DNA of 38,315 bases from Clostridia bacterium (GCA_017631955.1 JAGBSJ010000019.1:1-38315), one strand, 5' to 3'. Shown: positions 18,876 to 27,414, counted from the stretch's first letter. Numbers and translations: made by a program. The notes: a model not told the origin generated them from the sequence alone.

Positions 18876-19562
18876 TTAGTCAAAAGATATTTTTTCATTT
18901 AGTACAGCGTGGTGCAGGTGAATTGTAATAGCACTTTTAACGCCAACTGAATCTCTGCTCTTAAGAAAGTTCATAATCATAATGTGGTCTTTATATGCTT
19001 CTTCAGCAATAACATCAAGATTATAATTAAGTTCAATGGTTTTTCTGATTGTGTTTGTAAGAATAGGTAAGAAATGACCTAAAAACTCATTGTGAGATGC
19101 CTTAAGAATAGCACCATGAAATGCACTTTCAGATTCAATACGTTTTGTACCACGAGGGTCTTTCTTAAGCTCTGTCTGACAAATCTCGCCGAGCCGTAAA
19201 ATCTCTTGGATTTCTTCATCAGTAGCACGCTTACAAGCAAGGGACGCAGCTTCTGGCTCAAAAATAAGACGAGTTTCATATAAATCACGAAGTGTAACCT
19301 TTTTGTTGAGGAAATCATTTACATCAACATCTTGTGCGTACTGGTCAATTTTTTCTGCAACAAAAGTGCCCTTACCGCGCTTAACAACAAGTACACCATT
19401 AGAAATAAGTGTCTTGATAGCTTCACGAAGTGTAGAACGGCTTACACCTAACTCTTGAGATAACTCATTTTCATTAGGCAATTTTTCGCCGTAGTTATAT
19501 TTATGTTCTTCAACAATCATTTTTCTGAGTGTTTCAGCAGTTCTTTGTGATAAATTTTCCAT
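18876..19562 (-). CDS. FadR/FCD-family GntR transcriptional regulator
   Basis: A 228-residue DNA-binding regulator. The N-terminal winged helix (about 1-72) shows the GntR pattern LPNENELSQELGVSRSTLREAIKTL and GVLVVKRGKGTFV. The C-terminal FCD domain is all-helical, with histidines in SAFHGAIL, KDHIMIM and IHLHHAV, consistent with the metal site that binds small carboxylates in this family. The ATG at 19562 follows TTGGGGAATG; the open frame runs 21 codons further upstream without a ribosome site. It sits upstream of ilvC on the same strand and is divergent from ilvD, so control of the ilv genes by a pathway acid (for example a branched 2-oxoacid) is a reasonable inference. The ligand is unknown. 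Confidence 0.88.
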   Translation of the reverse strand: MENLSQRTAETLRKMIVEEHKYNYGEKLPNENELSQELGVSRSTLREAIKTLISNGVLVVKRGKGTFVAEKIDQYAQDVDVNDFLNKKVTLRDLYETRLIFEPEAASLACKRATDEEIQEILRLGEICQTELKKDPRGTKRIESESAFHGAILKASHNEFLGHFLPILTNTIRKTIELNYNLDVIAEEAYKDHIMIMNFLKSRDSVGVKSAITIHLHHAVLNEKISFD

Positions 19563-19596
19563 AAAACATTCCCCAATCAAGAAAACATTAAAATCT

Positions 19597-19625
19597 ACTA
19601 TACACCATATTTTCAAAAAAAGCAA
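19597..19625 (-). promoter_or_regulatory. Candidate promoter of the GntR regulator gene
   Basis: Minus-strand TTGCTT (19620-19625) and TATAGT (19597-19602) with a 17-base spacer, giving a leader of about 30 bases. Confidence 0.45.
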
Positions 19626-19649
19626 ATATAATGTTTTTTATATTCCCCC

Positions 19650-19678
19650 TTGCAAAATTTGTTCTATGAGTATAAAAT
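19650..19678 (+). promoter_or_regulatory. Candidate promoter of ilvD
   Basis: TTGCAA (19650-19655), 17-base spacer, TAAAAT (19673-19678). It is divergent from the regulator promoter. The leader holds an inverted repeat GGGAA-N7-TTCCC (19697-19713). Confidence 0.45.
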
Positions 19679-19736
19679 ATAAATTAATGTATAGTGGGGA
19701 AGTAGTTATTCCCATAAACAAACGGAGGCAAAACTT

Positions 19737-21410
19737 ATGAATTTAAGAAGTGAAAATGTATTAAAAGGTATTGAAAGAGCACCAAACAGAAGTCTTTTCT
19801 ATGCAATGGGCTATACAAAAGAAGAACTTGAAAGACCTTTGATTGCAGTTGTATCTGCACACAGTGAAATTGTTCCGGGTCACGCTCATCTTGATAAAAT
19901 TACAGAAGCAGTTAAAGCGGGTGTCCGTATGGCAGGTGGTACTCCTGTAATGGTGCCTGCAATCGGTGTTTGCGACGGTATTGCTATGGGACATATCGGT
20001 ATGAAATATTCACTTGCATCTCGTGAACTTATTGCAGATAGTGTTGAAACAATGATTATGGCTCACGGCTTTGATGGTGCTGTGCTTGTTCCTAACTGTG
20101 ATAAAATTGTTCCCGGTATGATTATGGCTGCAGTTCGCCTTAACATTCCTGCAGTTGTTTGTTCAGGTGGACCTATGATGTCAGGTCTTATTGACGGAGT
20201 TGAAACTTCACTTTCAAAAATGTTTGAAGCAGTAGGTGCTAGAAAAGCAGGTATTATTGACGATTGCAAACTCTGCGAATTTGAAGAAAATGTTTGCCCA
20301 GGTTGTGGCTCTTGTTCAGGTATGTACACAGCAAACTCAATGAACTGTCTTGCAGAAGCAGTTGGTATTGCTCTTCCAGGTAACGGCACAATTCCTGCAG
20401 TACATAGCGGTCGTATTCAACTTGCAAAGCATGCAGGTATGGCAATTATGAATCTTGTTGAAAAAGATATTAAAGCTCGTGACATTATCAATGAAAAATC
20501 ACTTCGTAATGCTCTTGCTTGTGATATGGCTCTTGGTTGTTCATCTAACAGCGTTCTTCATCTTCTTGCGATTGCTAATGAAGCAGAAGTTCCTGTTGAC
20601 CTCCAGATGTTCAATGAAATCAGTGCAAAAGTTCCTAACCTTTGCCATTTGGCACCTGCAGGTGGAACTCACATGCACGACCTTAATAATGCGGGTGGTA
20701 TTCCTGCGGTTCAGGCAGAACTTGCAAAGAAAAACCTTCTTGATTTGTCACTTATTACTGCAACAGGTAAAACAGTTGGCGAAAATATTGAAGGTGCATA
20801 TATTAAGAATACAGATGCAATCCGTCCAATTGACAATCCATATAGCGAAACAGGTGGTATCGCAATTCTCTGGGGTAATATTGCAAAAGATGGTTGTGTA
20901 GTAAAACGTTCAGCAGTTGCACCTGAAATGCTTTGCCATTCAGGCCCTGCAAGAGTATTTAACTCAGAAGACGAAGCTATTGATGCTATCTACAACGGCA
21001 AAATCACTCATGGTGATGTTGTTGTTATTCGTTATGAAGGTCCAATGGGTGGTCCTGGTATGAGAGAAATGCTTAACCCAACATCTGCACTTGCAGGTAT
21101 GAAACTTGATAAAACAGTTGCTCTTATTACTGATGGTCGTTTCAGTGGTGCATCTCGTGGTGCATCTATCGGGCACGTTTCACCAGAAGCAGCTGCAGGC
21201 GGAGAAATCGGTCTTATTTATGAAGGCGATATTATTGAAATCGATATTCCTGCAAGCAAAATCAATGTAAAAGTTTCTGACAAAGAATTAGCAGAAAGAA
21301 GAAAATCTTATGTTAAGCCAGAGCCAAATGTAAAATCAGGTTGGCTTGCTCGTTATTCAACTCTCGTTTCATCTGCAAATACTGGTGCAGTTATGAAGAA
21401 GGTGTTCTGA
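19737..21410 (+). CDS. ilvD: Dihydroxy-acid dehydratase
   Basis: A 557-residue iron-sulfur enzyme that dehydrates 2,3-dihydroxyisovalerate and 2,3-dihydroxy-3-methylvalerate to the 2-oxoacids preceding valine and isoleucine. Cluster-binding cysteines lie in NCDKIVPGM and [17 protein letters not shown], and the C-terminal block [11 protein letters not shown] is intact. Length is standard. CGGAGG precedes the ATG. It is divergent from the FCD regulator and its stop is three bases before the NERD protein gene. Confidence 0.96.
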   Translation: MNLRSENVLKGIERAPNRSLFYAMGYTKEELERPLIAVVSAHSEIVPGHAHLDKITEAVKAGVRMAGGTPVMVPAIGVCDGIAMGHIGMKYSLASRELIADSVETMIMAHGFDGAVLVPNCDKIVPGMIMAAVRLNIPAVVCSGGPMMSGLIDGVETSLSKMFEAVGARKAGIIDDCKLCEFEENVCPGCGSCSGMYTANSMNCLAEAVGIALPGNGTIPAVHSGRIQLAKHAGMAIMNLVEKDIKARDIINEKSLRNALACDMALGCSSNSVLHLLAIANEAEVPVDLQMFNEISAKVPNLCHLAPAGGTHMHDLNNAGGIPAVQAELAKKNLLDLSLITATGKTVGENIEGAYIKNTDAIRPIDNPYSETGGIAILWGNIAKDGCVVKRSAVAPEMLCHSGPARVFNSEDEAIDAIYNGKITHGDVVVIRYEGPMGGPGMREMLNPTSALAGMKLDKTVALITDGRFSGASRGASIGHVSPEAAAGGEIGLIYEGDIIEIDIPASKINVKVSDKELAERRKSYVKPEPNVKSGWLARYSTLVSSANTGAVMKKVF

Positions 21411-21413
21411 TAA

Positions 21414-22163
21414 ATGGCAAAATTAGTTCGTATAAAATCTGAACTTAAAACCAATAAAAATAAAGCATTCTGGCATATGGTGTTTGCATTGTTCTTTACT
21501 TTGACTTTTACAGGTGTCGGGGTAGGTATGATTTTTGCCATATTGCTAGGAAAATCAGATTTAAATATTGCATTTCCAAGTATGTTTTTGGGTATTGCTT
21601 TTATATTATTTGCGTTATTTTTAATTGCGAAACATAACTATGGAATTCTTAATGCAGGTGTTAAAGGGGAACAACAAACTTACGAAATCCTTAAACAGTT
21701 GCCAAAGGATTTCACGGTAATTACAAACCCTGTAATTCATAATCGTGGTTCAGTAAACGAACTTGACTTTGTTGTAATCGGTACAAACGGTGTTTTTGTA
21801 ATCGAAAGCAAAAATTACCGCGGAATTATTAAAGGCAACACTTCTGTACAGAGTTGGAAACAAATTAAACACGGTAAAAATAAAACTTATGAAAAAGAAG
21901 TCAAAAACCCTGCAAAACAAGTATATCGTCAGGGTAGAAGAATGAATAAGATGTTCATAGATTTCGGTATTTCTGCCGATGTTTTCCCAATTCTTTACTT
22001 TGTCGATGACCGCTCCGAACTTAAAATTGCAGATGATGCTCAACTTGACATTGCAATTATCAATAATCAAGAAGATTTGCTTGATTTTATTATGAATTCA
22101 AAAGGCAAACGTATTGTTGATAGTGGGGAACGTGCAGAAATCATAAGATTTTTCAAAAAATAA
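21414..22163 (+). CDS. Membrane protein with NERD (nuclease-related) domain
   Basis: 249 residues. Two hydrophobic segments (about 21-47 and 54-75) are followed by a NERD domain (about 85-205) that begins GVKGEQQTYEIL. The restriction-endonuclease-like core residues are present: Glu116 and Asp118 in NELDFVVIG, and Glu131-Ser-Lys133 in FVIESKNYRG, so the fold could be catalytically competent. NERD proteins are widespread but their role is poorly known; DNA or RNA processing is proposed from the fold. Only three bases separate it from ilvD, and the ribosome site AAGGTG lies within ilvD, so it is probably co-expressed with it. A functional link to branched-chain synthesis is not evident. Confidence 0.8.
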   Translation: MAKLVRIKSELKTNKNKAFWHMVFALFFTLTFTGVGVGMIFAILLGKSDLNIAFPSMFLGIAFILFALFLIAKHNYGILNAGVKGEQQTYEILKQLPKDFTVITNPVIHNRGSVNELDFVVIGTNGVFVIESKNYRGIIKGNTSVQSWKQIKHGKNKTYEKEVKNPAKQVYRQGRRMNKMFIDFGISADVFPILYFVDDRSELKIADDAQLDIAIINNQEDLLDFIMNSKGKRIVDSGERAEIIRFFKK

Positions 22164-22171
22164 TAAATACA

Positions 22172-22221
22172 TATTGTCCATAGTGTTGCCATATAATTAA
22201 TTGGTGATATTATGGACAATA
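22172..22221 (+). repeat. 11-bp inverted repeat enclosing the ribosome site and start codon of the M23 gene
   Basis: TATTGTCCATA (22172-22182) is the exact reverse complement of TATGGACAATA (22211-22221); the second arm contains the ATG at 22212. The 28-base loop holds GGTGAT, the only ribosome site candidate, and a TATAAT (22192-22197). It could be an mRNA hairpin that hides the start or a DNA operator pair. Confidence 0.7.
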
Positions 22222-22937
22222 ATTTTTATAACGAAAGACGAGAGCGTCATAATGTGAAAGAAGAAAAGGGCTTTATGACAAAGGTTATAGTTACTCAACT
22301 GGTTTTGTCATTACTTATTACGGGCTTTTTGTTTCTTGTTTGCAGAACTGATAGTAATCTTTCGCAGAACATCAAATCTTTTTATAGTAGAATTTGTAAA
22401 ACTGATATTGCAGTTTCAGAAATTTTTGACAGTTTCAAAAATGTTGTGCAAGAAACATTTTCATGGGGTGTATCTGAATCCACAGGTGAAACGGAATCCA
22501 CAACAGGAGAAAAGGCAGACTTTTCTCCTGTTTTTTTGACTGTGAATTTTGAAAGCCCTATCAAAAAGGGGAATATAACATCAAAATTCGGTTATCGTAT
22601 AAGTCCTATTACCAATAAATACTCATTACATACAGGGCTTGATGTAGCCGCACCTCAAAACACCAAAATCTATGCAGTGTATGATGGTGTAGTGATTAAA
22701 GCCCAGTATCACGAAATCAACGGAAATTATATTGTGATTAAGCATAGCGATAACCTTAAAACTACATATAATCATTGTAATAAATTGCTTGTAAATGAGG
22801 GTGAAAAAATAAAAAAAGGTGAGGTTATAGCCCTTGTAGGCGAAACCGGTTATGCTACGGGTAATCATTTGCATTTTGAAGTGCTGTTGAATGGTAAATA
22901 TATAAATCCGTTGTATGTGTTGAATTATGATTTTTAA
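22212..22937 (+). CDS. Membrane-anchored M23 (LytM) peptidase, SpoIVFA-like
   Basis: A 241-residue protein with one N-terminal membrane helix (about 26-45), a linker rich in Ser/Thr/Glu (about 85-105), and a C-terminal LytM/M23 domain (about 115-240). The zinc-site residues are all present: His140 and Asp144 in HTGLD, and His219 and His221 in HLH. The gene overlaps the following M50 protease gene by 11 bases. In Bacillus, SpoIVFA (membrane plus M23-like domain) is encoded directly before SpoIVFB (M50) and controls it during sigma-K activation; the layout here is the same, and the following radical SAM genes also match that Clostridium neighbourhood. Unlike a pure scaffold, this copy keeps the peptidase residues, so it might instead cut peptidoglycan. 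Confidence 0.78.
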   Translation: MDNNFYNERRERHNVKEEKGFMTKVIVTQLVLSLLITGFLFLVCRTDSNLSQNIKSFYSRICKTDIAVSEIFDSFKNVVQETFSWGVSESTGETESTTGEKADFSPVFLTVNFESPIKKGNITSKFGYRISPITNKYSLHTGLDVAAPQNTKIYAVYDGVVIKAQYHEINGNYIVIKHSDNLKTTYNHCNKLLVNEGEKIKKGEVIALVGETGYATGNHLHFEVLLNGKYINPLYVLNYDF

Positions 22938-23532
22938 TGTATTCCACGTAAAAGTTGAAATAACATTTTGGTTTGTGGCATTCATCACATTTATAATTTC
23001 ATTGAAGGCACCATCAAATGTGCTTGTTACCGTGTTTTCTTCATTACTTCACGAATTTGGTCATCTTTTAATAATGACAAGTGTAGGTAATAAACCGAAA
23101 ATGGTAAGATTTGAAATAACTGGTATGAACATAATTCGTCAACCCGATTTAAAAATCAGTACAAAAAATGAGATTTTAATTGCCCTTGGCGGACCACTTG
23201 TGAACTTTATCAACTTTTTGATTTCTGTCATAATACTTTGCTTTTATGAAAATGAAAATATACTCACCTTTGGTTGTATAAATCTTATACTTATGATTTT
23301 TAATCTTTTGCCCATTAAACGGTTCGATGGGGGATTGGCGTTATATTATATTTTGTCGCAAAAATACGAAAATCTTACTTGCTCAAAAATATTGAAAATC
23401 ACATCAGTATTTTTTATTGCACTTATTTATATATGGGGAATTTATGCGTTTTTATCAAGTAGATATAATATTTCTCTTATAATTATTGCAATTTTTCTCA
23501 CTCTTTCAATGTTAGGTAATAATGATTATTGA
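22927..23532 (+). CDS. spoIVFB: M50 site-2 intramembrane metalloprotease, SpoIVFB-like
   Basis: A 201-residue polytopic membrane protein with about six hydrophobic segments. The zinc motif HEFGH spans residues 42-46 and the third ligand is Asp134 in LLPIKRFDGG, the site-2 protease pattern. Such proteases cut transmembrane segments of substrates; SpoIVFB processes pro-sigma-K in the mother cell of sporulating Firmicutes. It overlaps the SpoIVFA-like gene, so the two are translationally coupled. It has no CBS domain after the membrane core, which some SpoIVFB proteins carry. The specific sporulation role rests on gene order and is not proven by the sequence, since this window holds no other sporulation gene. 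Confidence 0.75.
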   Translation: MIFNVFHVKVEITFWFVAFITFIISLKAPSNVLVTVFSSLLHEFGHLLIMTSVGNKPKMVRFEITGMNIIRQPDLKISTKNEILIALGGPLVNFINFLISVIILCFYENENILTFGCINLILMIFNLLPIKRFDGGLALYYILSQKYENLTCSKILKITSVFFIALIYIWGIYAFLSSRYNISLIIIAIFLTLSMLGNNDY

Positions 23533-23557
23533 AATCGGTCGCAATTTGTAGTAAAAT
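23529..23557 (+). promoter_or_regulatory. Candidate promoter of the radical SAM operon
   Basis: TTGAAA (23529-23534), 17-base spacer, TAAAAT (23552-23557). It overlaps the last bases of the M50 protease gene. Confidence 0.5.
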
Positions 23558-23587
23558 AATACGAATATATTTTTGTGAGGTTTCACT

Positions 23588-25432
23588 ATGGTAAAAAAAG
23601 AAGTTGAAAAACTGCTCAAAAAGGTTCAAAAACCTGCTCGTTATACAGGTGGCGAACTTAATAGCGTTGTTAAAAATAAAGAAGATGTAAAATTAAGATA
23701 TGCATTCTGTTTTCCCGATAACTATGAAATAGGTATGTCTCATCTCGGCATGAAAATCCTTTATAGCGTTGTAAATGAGCGTCAGGATGCTTGGTGTGAA
23801 CGTGTCTTTGCTCCTTGGGATGATATGGAAGCACTTATGCGCGAAAATAATGTTAAACTCTATGCACTTGAAAGTGGCGATTCACTTGATGAGTTTGACT
23901 TAATCGGCTTTTCATTACAGTATGAGTTGAGCTATACAAATGTACTTAATATGCTTGATTTGGGCGGAGTGCCTGTACTTAAAAAGGATAGAAACTCCCT
24001 TACACCAATCGTTATTGCCGGTGGACCTTGTGCTTGTAATGCGGAGCCAATGTCGGATTTCATTGACATTTTTTTGCCGGGTGAAGGCGAAGAAGTTACA
24101 AATGACCTTGTTGATTTGCTTATTAAACATAAAGAAATGGGCTCAACAAAACTTGAGTTTTTACGCGAAGCTGCACAAATTCAAGGTGTTTATGTACCTG
24201 AATTTTATAATGTGGAATACAACGAAGATGGCACTATAAAATCAATTGAAAATACAGAAAATGCTCCTGCACAGGTGAAAAAAAGAATTGTGTCTGACCT
24301 TGATAACGCTCACTACCCAAAAGATTTTATTGTTCCTTTTATTGATGTTGTTCAAGACAGAATTGTTGGTGAAGTGTTCAGAGGGTGCACTCGTGGTTGC
24401 CGTTTTTGTCAGGCGTGTTTTATTACAAGACCAATTCGTGAAAAATCTCCTGAAGTAATCAACGAACAGTGCAGAAGTATCAGTGATGCAACTGGCTATG
24501 ATGAAATTTCACTTTGTTCATTGTCAACCAGTGATTACACTAAAATTGAAGAACTTATTCCAATGCTTTTTGATTGGGCGTTAAAAGAAAATATCAATGT
24601 TTCACTTACATCACTTCGTGTTGATAATTTCTCTGACGAACTTATGGAAGAACTCAAAAAAGTTCGTCGTAGTGGTCTTACTTTTGCCCCTGAGGCAGGT
24701 ACACAACGTCTTCGTGATGCAATCAATAAAAATGTTACTGAAGAAGAAGTGCTCCGCACAGCACTTAAAGCGTTTGATGGCGGTTGGACAAGCGTTAAAC
24801 TCTATTTTATGATGGGGCTTCCTACTGAAACTCTTGATGATATCAAAGGTATTGCCGACCTTGCACAGAAAGTGGTTGATACATTCTATCGCAATCCAAA
24901 CAGAGAAAAGGGTAAGGGCGTTCAGGTTAGTGTCAGCTGTGCATCATTCGTGCCAAAGCCATTTACACCATTCCAATGGGAGCCACAAGATACTCCTGAA
25001 AGTTTAACTGAAAAGCAAAAGCATTTGCTTAGCAGTACAACAAGTCGTAAAATCACAATCAGTTACCATCAGTCAGAAACTTCAGTTCTTGAAGGTGTTT
25101 TTGCTCGCGGTGACCGTCGTCTTGGTAAGGTTATCTATAAAGCATGGCAAAAGGGTTGTAAGTTTGACGCTTGGGATGAATTCTTTGATTTTTCAAAATG
25201 GTCAGAAGCATTCCAAGAATGTGGACTTACAACAGAGTTTTATGCTAATCGCCGTCGTGAATACGACGAAATTCTTCCTTGGGATGTTATGGATTACGGT
25301 ATTCGTAAAGAATTCCTTATTGAAGAAAATAAAAAAGCGCACCAGAGTGTAACAACTCCACAGTGCAGAATTAAATGTGCCGCTTGTGGTGCAAATAAAT
25401 TGAATGGGGGTAAGTGTGATGCCAGAAGTTAA
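23588..25432 (+). CDS. TIGR03960-family B12-binding-domain radical SAM protein
   Basis: A 614-residue radical SAM enzyme. The N-terminal 190 residues resemble a cobalamin-binding-type Rossmann domain. The [4Fe-4S] motif CxxxCxxC is Cys267, Cys271 and Cys274 in RGCTRGCRFCQ, followed by the radical SAM barrel with GLTFAPEAGTQRLRD. The C-terminus has further cysteines (CRIKCAACGANK, then C). The size fits TIGR03960, a family conserved in Clostridia and nearly always next to a TIGR03936/DUF2344 protein, as here. The reaction is unknown; RNA or ribosome modification is suspected because the pair usually neighbours rng and rplU. GTGAGG precedes the ATG. Confidence 0.88.
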   Translation: MVKKEVEKLLKKVQKPARYTGGELNSVVKNKEDVKLRYAFCFPDNYEIGMSHLGMKILYSVVNERQDAWCERVFAPWDDMEALMRENNVKLYALESGDSLDEFDLIGFSLQYELSYTNVLNMLDLGGVPVLKKDRNSLTPIVIAGGPCACNAEPMSDFIDIFLPGEGEEVTNDLVDLLIKHKEMGSTKLEFLREAAQIQGVYVPEFYNVEYNEDGTIKSIENTENAPAQVKKRIVSDLDNAHYPKDFIVPFIDVVQDRIVGEVFRGCTRGCRFCQACFITRPIREKSPEVINEQCRSISDATGYDEISLCSLSTSDYTKIEELIPMLFDWALKENINVSLTSLRVDNFSDELMEELKKVRRSGLTFAPEAGTQRLRDAINKNVTEEEVLRTALKAFDGGWTSVKLYFMMGLPTETLDDIKGIADLAQKVVDTFYRNPNREKGKGVQVSVSCASFVPKPFTPFQWEPQDTPESLTEKQKHLLSSTTSRKITISYHQSETSVLEGVFARGDRRLGKVIYKAWQKGCKFDAWDEFFDFSKWSEAFQECGLTTEFYANRRREYDEILPWDVMDYGIRKEFLIEENKKAHQSVTTPQCRIKCAACGANKLNGGKCDARS

Positions 25433-26102
25433 AAAATGGGCTATGGATGTACGAATGTCCTTTCAAAAAACAGGTATGGCAAAGTTTATCTCACACCTTG
25501 ATACAGTTCGCCTAATTACCCGTTCAATGAAAAGAGCATGTGTGCCAATCTGGTTTACCGAAGGGTTTAATCCTCATGCGTTCTTAACTTTTGCAATGCC
25601 ACTTTCATTGGGATTTGAAAGTTATTGTGAAACTGTTGATTTTCGTCTTATGGAAGAAGTGGATTTAGAAGAACTCAAAGTAAGACTTAACAACGCCTTA
25701 CCTGTTGATATTACAGTTAAAGAAATTTATGTTCCAACTATGTCTCCAAACGACATCCGTTGGGCAGAGTATAAAATAATCTTCAATAACCCTGATAATG
25801 TACTTCTCAATACTGCAGAAACTAAACTTTCATCTGACGAAATTATCGTAGAGAAAAAAGCAAAACAAGGCAGAAAAAAGGTTAATAAAGAAGTTAATAT
25901 CAAAGAGCATATTAAATCATTCCAATTGAGTGAAGAAAATGGTAAACTCATTCTCAATACAGTTCTTTCATCAGGTACAAGTATAAATATCAACCCAATG
26001 CTTTTGATTGGTGCGCTTACTAAAGGTACAGAAACCGACGAGCAAGATGTTGATATAATCAAAATCCAATCTTATACAGAAAGTATGGAAGTATTTAGAT
26101 AA
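25419..26102 (+). CDS. TIGR03936 (DUF2344) family protein, radical SAM partner
   Basis: A 227-residue protein beginning MPEVKKWAMDVRMSFQKTG, with the conserved KFISHLDTVRLITRSMKRA and FTEGFNPH segments of DUF2344. In some bacteria this domain is fused to the C-terminus of the TIGR03960 radical SAM protein, which points to a joint activity. The ATG at 25419 overlaps the upstream gene by 14 bases and follows GGGGGT; another in-frame ATG at 25404 has no ribosome site. Its function has not been established. The stop codon shares one base with the next gene's start. Confidence 0.85.
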   Translation: MPEVKKWAMDVRMSFQKTGMAKFISHLDTVRLITRSMKRACVPIWFTEGFNPHAFLTFAMPLSLGFESYCETVDFRLMEEVDLEELKVRLNNALPVDITVKEIYVPTMSPNDIRWAEYKIIFNNPDNVLLNTAETKLSSDEIIVEKKAKQGRKKVNKEVNIKEHIKSFQLSEENGKLILNTVLSSGTSININPMLLIGALTKGTETDEQDVDIIKIQSYTESMEVFR

Positions 26103-27262
26103 TGGCAACTTTATTGGTAATTATTATTTTTGCAACTTATGTAGGACTTGGAATACCTGACTCTCTTTTCGGTACAGCGTGGCCTGCAATCTATACTGAG
26201 TTTGATTTGCCTATTTCCTGTTCGAATTTCGTTACAGGAATAATGTATCTAGGCACAATCGTATCAAGTCTTTTAAGCGCACGGCTCACAAAAAGATTTG
26301 GTACACCATTGGTTGTAGCTTTGAGTACGGCATCAACTGCGGTTGCAATTCTGGGATTCTCATACTCACAAAATATTTTTATGCTGTGCCTTTTCTCCAT
26401 TCCTTTAGGACTTGGAGCAGGGAGCATAGACAATGTTCTTAATACTTATGTTGCATTGAATTATAAAGCAACTTATGTGAATTTTTTGCATTGTTCTTAT
26501 GGTGTGGGGGTTGCATTAAGTCCGTTCTTAATGTCATTAGCACTTAAAAATAGCAACAACTGGCAAGGCGGATACAGAACAATGTTCTTTTTTCAGTTGG
26601 CACTTACCATTATGTGCTTTCTGTCAATCCCTATATGGAAAAAGGTTAAAGAACAAAAAGCAATAGTTGACGAAACACGAGTAGTGTCAATCCCTGAATT
26701 ACTTAAAATTCCTATTGCTCGCGCAAGTCTTGTGGTGTATTACGGCTCTTGTGCTATCGAGTCTGTATGTCTTGCATGGGGTAGTACTTTCTTAGTAAAT
26801 TCAAAAGGACTTACTCCCGATAAAGCCGCGCAAATGATTACTTTCTATTTTATAGGAATGACATTGGGCAGATTTTTGTCAGGTGTGCTTGTGAATAAAA
26901 TTCCACCTAAAAAGATTATTGTAATAGGTGAGTCGATTACTTTAGTTGCAATTTTACTCACTTTTGCGGGTAGTCCCAATATAGCAGGAGTAGGTTTGTT
27001 CCTTATAGGTCTTGGTAATGGGCCAGTATTTCCCAATATGACTCATTTAACACCAATACATATGGGACGTGATGTTTCACAATCCTTTATAGGACTTCAG
27101 GGTGCAGTGGCGTATGCAAGTATATTGTTATCACCAATTACATTCGGTCTGCTTGCCGAAAAACTTTCAACAGATATTTTCAGTATTTTTCAGATAATCG
27201 CTTTTGTAATAACATCAGTATCAACTTTAGTAATGATGAAAGAATCGAAAAAATTAAAATAG
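26102..27262 (+). CDS. Major facilitator superfamily transporter
   Basis: 386 residues with about twelve hydrophobic helices. The opening GLGIPDSLFGTAWPAIYTEF, the RLTKRFGTP loop between helices 2 and 3, and the matching GRFLSGVLVNKIPPKK loop in the second half are typical of the FHS-like branch of MFS, which includes fucose and glucose permeases. Its ATG overlaps the stop of the DUF2344 gene by one base, so it is translated with the radical SAM pair. The substrate cannot be read from sequence. In related genomes rng and rplU often occupy this place, so the transporter may be a local insertion into the operon. Confidence 0.8.
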   Translation: MATLLVIIIFATYVGLGIPDSLFGTAWPAIYTEFDLPISCSNFVTGIMYLGTIVSSLLSARLTKRFGTPLVVALSTASTAVAILGFSYSQNIFMLCLFSIPLGLGAGSIDNVLNTYVALNYKATYVNFLHCSYGVGVALSPFLMSLALKNSNNWQGGYRTMFFFQLALTIMCFLSIPIWKKVKEQKAIVDETRVVSIPELLKIPIARASLVVYYGSCAIESVCLAWGSTFLVNSKGLTPDKAAQMITFYFIGMTLGRFLSGVLVNKIPPKKIIVIGESITLVAILLTFAGSPNIAGVGLFLIGLGNGPVFPNMTHLTPIHMGRDVSQSFIGLQGAVAYASILLSPITFGLLAEKLSTDIFSIFQIIAFVITSVSTLVMMKESKKLK

Positions 27263-27281
27263 TAAAAATTTCAAAAAACTA

Positions 27282-27310
27282 TTGCATTTTCTATTGACTT
27301 GTGATATTAT
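27282..27310 (+). promoter_or_regulatory. Promoter of rplS
   Basis: TTGCAT (27282-27287), 17-base spacer, TATTAT (27305-27310), followed by a leader of about 100 bases before the rplS start. Confidence 0.6.
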
Positions 27311-27316
27311 ATCTAG

Positions 27317-27414
27317 GCATTTGTGGGAAACTGCAAAAAAATAACTATTATCTCGGGTGGTCCTCTACTGACATTCGGTATGAACACTTGAAAAATTTTT
27401 ATCGGAGGTTAGTT
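27317..27414 (+). promoter_or_regulatory. rplS 5' leader, possible L19 autoregulatory RNA
   Basis: About 98 bases between the expected transcription start and the rplS ATG, long for this window. GGGTG (near 27355) can pair with CACTT (near 27385) around an inner GTC/GAC hairpin. Firmicute rplS genes often carry an L19 leader RNA; I cannot confirm that family by eye. Confidence 0.3.

Noticed and set aside
19605..19625. CodY box in the GntR-ilvD intergenic region
   Set aside because: The best match to AATTTTCWGAAAATT (ATTTTC followed by A residues) has at least three mismatches, expected by chance in such AT-rich DNA.
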